Positions 61,483 through 64,000 of a stretch of 64,000 bases of DNA are shown one piece after another (positions within the stretch are counted from its first letter, which is position 1; each line of letters begins with the position of its first letter). The position numbers and the translations under genes are program-made. Origin of the DNA: Aliihoeflea sp023389195. GTDB lineage: Bacteria > Pseudomonadota > Alphaproteobacteria > Rhizobiales > Rhizobiaceae. Location of the stretch: contig JAEWET010000016.1 of assembly GCA_023389195.1 (NCBI GenBank), positions 131,831-195,830 of the forward strand, written 5' to 3'. A model generated the notes under the pieces. It saw only the letters and a program-made list of their open reading frames with translations, searched no databases and was not told where the DNA came from.

Positions 61483-61829
61483 GGTTTCGATCCTTCGGCC
61501 GGCGTGGCGCAGAACATGGCGTGCATCATCGAGATGAATTCGGATACGCGGCCGTCCGCCAGCCGGTAGAACATGTGCTTGGATTCCTTGCGGCCGGTGA
61601 TGAAGCCGGCTTCGCGCAGTTCGGCGATCTGCTGCGACAGGCCCGGCTGGCGGATGCCGAGCGTGTCTTCGAGGTCGCGCACCGAGCGCTCGCCATCGAC
61701 GAGCGCGCAGACGATCATCAGCCGCGAGGGATGGGCGAGTTTCTTCAGGAAGTCCGCCGCCTCGCCGGCATTGTCGACCATCTCGGCCGTTTCCGGCGAC
61801 AGGTCGCGGGTCATCACGGTCATTCCCAT
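61479..61829 (-). CDS. bigR: BigR/SqrR-type persulfide-sensing ArsR repressor
   Basis: A 116-aa winged-helix repressor. The HTH region is VRDLEDTLGIRQPGLSQQIAELREAGFITGRKE. The two diagnostic cysteines are present, C41 in MIVCALVDGERS and C107 in MMHAMFCATPAE, which form a tetrasulfide bridge in BigR/SqrR when cells meet sulfide or persulfide, releasing DNA. It overlaps both neighbours. An 18-bp dyad in the operon promoter is its probable operator. Confidence 0.9.
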   Translation of the reverse strand: MGMTVMTRDLSPETAEMVDNAGEAADFLKKLAHPSRLMIVCALVDGERSVRDLEDTLGIRQPGLSQQIAELREAGFITGRKESKHMFYRLADGRVSEFISMMHAMFCATPAEGSKP

Positions 61830-62704
61830 GCCGCTCCCTCCAGGACGTCGAGGGGAAACTTGAGGTAGCGCTTGCCGTTGGCCTCGGGCACTGGCAGGCG
61901 GCCGCCGTTGATGTTGACCTGCAGCGCGTGCAGGATCAGCTTGGGCATCGGCAGCGTCGCATCGCGCTCTTCGCGGACGGCCACATATTCATCCTTCGTG
62001 CGGCACTTCGACATATGCGTGTTCGCCGCCTTCTGTTCGGCGACGGTCGCTTCCCATCGCGGCTCGCGCCCGCCCGGCTGGTAGTCGTGCCCGACGAAGA
62101 CGCGCGTTTCGTCGGGCAGGGCGAGAATCTGCTGGATCGAATCCCATAGCCGCGCCGCGCTGCCGCCGGGAAAGTCGGCCCGTGCCGTGCCCGAATCCGG
62201 CATGAACAGCGTGTCGTGGACGAAGGCTGCGTCGCCGATCACATAGGTGATCGAGGCGAGCGTGTGGCCGGGGGAGAATAGAACCTTGGCATCGATCCCG
62301 CCGACCTTGAACGTCTCGCCCTCGGCGAAAAGCTTGTCCCACTGCGAGCCGTCGGCAGGAAATTCGGGCCAGTGATAGAAGCCCTTCCACAGCTTCTGGA
62401 CCTCGACCACCTTCTCGCCGATCGCCGTCGGTGCGCCGGTCTTTTCCTTGAGATAGCGCGCGGCGGAGAAGTGGTCCGCGTGGGGATGGGTGTCGAGAAT
62501 CCACTCGACCTCCAGACCGGCTGACCTGACGTAGTCGAGGATCGCATCGGCGTTGATCGTCGCCGTCGCCCCCGACTTCTCGTCGAAGTCGAGCACCGGG
62601 TCGACGATCGCGCACTTGTTCGTGGCGGGATCGGAAACGACGTACTGTACAGAAAAGGTACGCTTGTCGAAGAAGGCCTTCACGTCGGGTCTGTTGCTCA
62701 TCAT
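61820..62704 (-). CDS. MBL-fold persulfide dioxygenase (Blh-like)
   Basis: A 294-aa ETHE1/Blh-family protein. The metal site is ILDTHPHADHFSAARYLKEK (HxHxDH), with further ligands in LFSPGHTLASIT and VHDTLFMPDSGTARADFPGG, and FVGHDYQPGG. These Fe-dependent enzymes convert persulfides to sulfite. Start at 62704; a second ATG follows at 62701, and GAG is the only weak Shine-Dalgarno. It overlaps bigR by 10 bases and follows the DUF442 gene after 35 bases. In related genomes DUF442 and this domain are fused as Blh. Confidence 0.88.
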   Translation of the reverse strand: MMSNRPDVKAFFDKRTFSVQYVVSDPATNKCAIVDPVLDFDEKSGATATINADAILDYVRSAGLEVEWILDTHPHADHFSAARYLKEKTGAPTAIGEKVVEVQKLWKGFYHWPEFPADGSQWDKLFAEGETFKVGGIDAKVLFSPGHTLASITYVIGDAAFVHDTLFMPDSGTARADFPGGSAARLWDSIQQILALPDETRVFVGHDYQPGGREPRWEATVAEQKAANTHMSKCRTKDEYVAVREERDATLPMPKLILHALQVNINGGRLPVPEANGKRYLKFPLDVLEGAAWE

Positions 62705-62739
62705 GACACTCGGTCCGTAGTTTGCGTTTTCGCGTTCGT

Positions 62740-63162
62740 TTATTGATTGTTGGCGTCGAGCCATTTCACAGCGCCCGATAGGTCGACACCGAGGCGCTTT
62801 CCGAGTTGCATGACGTCGCTCTTTGCCATTCGGCCGTCGAGCACTTCACCGATCGCGTAGAGCGTCGCCGAGCGCGTTCCGGTCTTGCAATGGGCGAGGA
62901 CGGGGCCGTCGGCCCGGGCGAGCGCAGCCTGGAAATCGGTCACATGGCCCTTTGTGATCTGGCCGGGAACGACGGGAACATGCGTGTAGCCAAGCCCTTC
63001 GGTTTCAGCGATGCGGCGGTTCTCCGACGCGGTCGGCTGTCCTGCCTCTTCGCCGTCCGGGCGATTATTGACGATCGCGGCAATACCCTTCGCCTTGGCC
63101 GCACGGATATCGCCAGCTGTCAGTTGCGGGGCGATGAAGAGCTTATCGGAAACCTGTTTCAT
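62740..63162 (-). CDS. DUF442/TIGR01244 phosphatase-like protein (Blh N-terminal part as separate gene)
   Basis: A 140-aa protein with the DUF442 fold. The start MKQVSDKLFIAPQLTAGDI is the typical family opening. The cysteine loop AHCKTGTRSATLYAIG resembles a dual-specificity phosphatase/rhodanese P-loop, where C forms persulfide or thiophosphate intermediates. It is the first gene of the bigR-type operon and acts with the MBL dioxygenase encoded next. Confidence 0.87.
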   Translation of the reverse strand: MKQVSDKLFIAPQLTAGDIRAAKAKGIAAIVNNRPDGEEAGQPTASENRRIAETEGLGYTHVPVVPGQITKGHVTDFQAALARADGPVLAHCKTGTRSATLYAIGEVLDGRMAKSDVMQLGKRLGVDLSGAVKWLDANNQ

Positions 63163-63207
63163 GCGTCTCTCCTGAGGAAGCGGACCAGCCGCCTCCGTGT
63201 TAATCAA

Positions 63208-63236
63208 CATATAAAAACGATTGCAAAAAAACGCAA
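63208..63236 (-). promoter_or_regulatory. Promoter with BigR-like operator for the sulfide operon
   Basis: On the minus strand TTGCGT and TATATG are separated by 17 bases. An 18-bp dyad ATTGC-N8-GCAAT (63220-63237) fills the spacer and -35 region, in the form of the inverted repeats bound by SqrR/BigR. A second loose dyad (CAACATATAAAA 63205-63216, TTTTATGTTG 63250-63259) encloses it. Confidence 0.5.
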
Positions 63237-63286
63237 TAGAAAATACGAGTTTTATGTTGCGCGCACCTCCGTACACCGTTGCAACC

Positions 63287-63486
63287 GGAGGCAATCAGAG
63301 GCTCGGCGCGACGAGCTGGGCGAGCGAACGCTACGCCGCCTTCTGATTATTGGCGCAAACGCCGTCGTCAAGTAGGTGTCGCGGTGCGGAGTTCCCAACG
63401 GGTCGTGGCTGGAAGGAATACCCGCGCGCAAGCTGCGCATGCTGCTGACGGTGGCGCTGGCCAACCGCATCTTGGATGATCTCTGA
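63287..63486 (+). pseudogene. IS110-family transposase remnant
   Basis: Conserved pieces of an IS110/IS116 transposase C-terminus appear in order but not in one frame. GGNQRLG lies in the first frame (from 63287). After a frame change come GERTLRRLLIIGANAVVK, a TAG stop at 63373-63375, then GSWLEGIPARKLRMLLTVALANR. The order and spacing match the family (GGKQRLG, YLRRLLVxGATAVI, PWLxxLLxRKPxxVAAVALANK). Frameshifted and truncated at both ends, so inactive. Confidence 0.7.
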
Positions 63487-63515
63487 TGTGTCGGTCCACT
63501 GCCAATGGCGCTGCA

Positions 63516-64000
63516 CTAGAACATCAGCGTCCGCACTAGGTCAGGCACCAGCCGTATCGTTTTCAGTGCCCCCTTCAGCGTGGCCTGCTCATCTGATGAA
63601 AGTGAGCCGATTTTCACGAAGTTGGAAACGCGAATGCCGTCTAATAGATCGCGGCTCTGCTGACGCAGCATGAATTTCAGAATTATGGCATGGGCATTGG
63701 CCATCCGCGTCAGCTCGGCTGTGCTGCCGATGCCGGCGGCGGATAGTCCAGCCAGCCGGTCGCGCGTCGACAGTGCGCGCACGCCATGGCGGATGGCCAA
63801 CGCGCGGGCGAATGCGACCACGGGAAAAAGGCCGTGTCGTTTGAGGTCGATGCGGCCAGCCTCGGTGCGGAAGCCGCCGAGCAGGCTGAAAGCATTGATC
63901 GGCTGCGCGACCCGCTCGCCGAGTGCCTTGGCGAAGGGGATTTGTCCTTCGGCCAAGGAGTAAGCGTCGGACTGCAACGCCGCTGCTATGTCCCGGTCGC
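63516..64000 (-). CDS. DUF294-type nucleotidyltransferase-like protein, C-terminal part (5' end beyond window)
   Basis: The frame is open to the window edge (DRDIAAALQSDAYSLAEGQIPFAKALG), so at least 161 codons are visible. The region GRIDLKRHGLFPVVAFARALAIRHGVRALSTRDRLAGL is characteristic of the DUF294 C-terminal domain found after CBS and nucleotidyltransferase domains, thought to have signal-transduction roles. The C-terminal helical end (DEQATLKGALKTIRLVPDLVRTLMF) is regular. The N-terminal domains are not in view. Confidence 0.8.
   Translation of the reverse strand, partial: DRDIAAALQSDAYSLAEGQIPFAKALGERVAQPINAFSLLGGFRTEAGRIDLKRHGLFPVVAFARALAIRHGVRALSTRDRLAGLSAAGIGSTAELTRMANAHAIILKFMLRQQSRDLLDGIRVSNFVKIGSLSSDEQATLKGALKTIRLVPDLVRTLMF

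Overview
The window reads as chromosome of a high-GC alphaproteobacterium, most likely order Hyphomicrobiales (Rhizobiales). The evidence is the ActSR (RegBA-type) redox pair, a bigR-type sulfide operon, a bacterioferritin locus with an Irr-like (ICE) box, a siderophore receptor preceded by a RirA-like TGA-N9-TCA site, and dispersed GC-rich palindromes of the kind common in rhizobial relatives. Genus cannot be decided from the sequence alone. No rRNA, tRNA or CRISPR array was seen.

Layout. (1) 1-8.5 kb: the 3' end of purH, then a long minus-strand run ynjB-ynjC-ynjD-hrpB-actS-actR. hrpB carries an in-frame palindromic insertion. (2) 8.6-20.4 kb: iron handling (bfr, bfd, a 56-aa membrane protein), a PQQ-type sugar dehydrogenase, a five-gene siderophore operon (receptor, FhuF-like reductase, ATPase, binding protein, fused permease), and an aromatic amino acid lyase divergent from an Lrp regulator.

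(3) 20.5-54.1 kb: a large catabolic region of four modules, each pairing an uptake system with a regulator and oxidative or hydrolytic enzymes. Module A has IclR-1, a KSTD-like flavoprotein, an SDR, a DctPQM TRAP transporter and a ThDP enzyme. Module B has a TAXI-type TRAP transporter, IclR-2, an amidohydrolase-2 protein, an aldehyde dehydrogenase and a flavin hydroxylase. Module C has an acyl-CoA ligase, a FAH-family hydrolase, TetR, a second DctPQM transporter and an MBL hydrolase. Module D has an SDR, IclR-3, a cupin related to 2,4'-dihydroxyacetophenone dioxygenase, an SsuABC/TauABC-like ABC transporter with an unrecognised 107-aa membrane protein, two SDRs, an Fe-dependent alcohol dehydrogenase and a VOC protein. 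Palindromes flank the promoters of these modules. For IclR-2 and IclR-3, two related sites each can be seen. All four TRAP/NMT1-type binding-protein genes are followed by a strong GC hairpin.

(4) 54.1-64 kb: a Gre-family factor, a small integrative element (P4-type integrase, AlpA-like HTH protein, and a second tyrosine recombinase with an HTH and a Cys4 motif), then a bigR-type operon (DUF442, MBL persulfide dioxygenase, BigR, two YeeE/YedE half-transporters, SulP), an IS110-family transposase remnant, and the 3' part of a DUF294-type gene running off the window.

The strongest candidates for undescribed biology are the catabolic modules (substrates unknown), the small proteins embedded in the module D ABC operon, and the paired operator sites.
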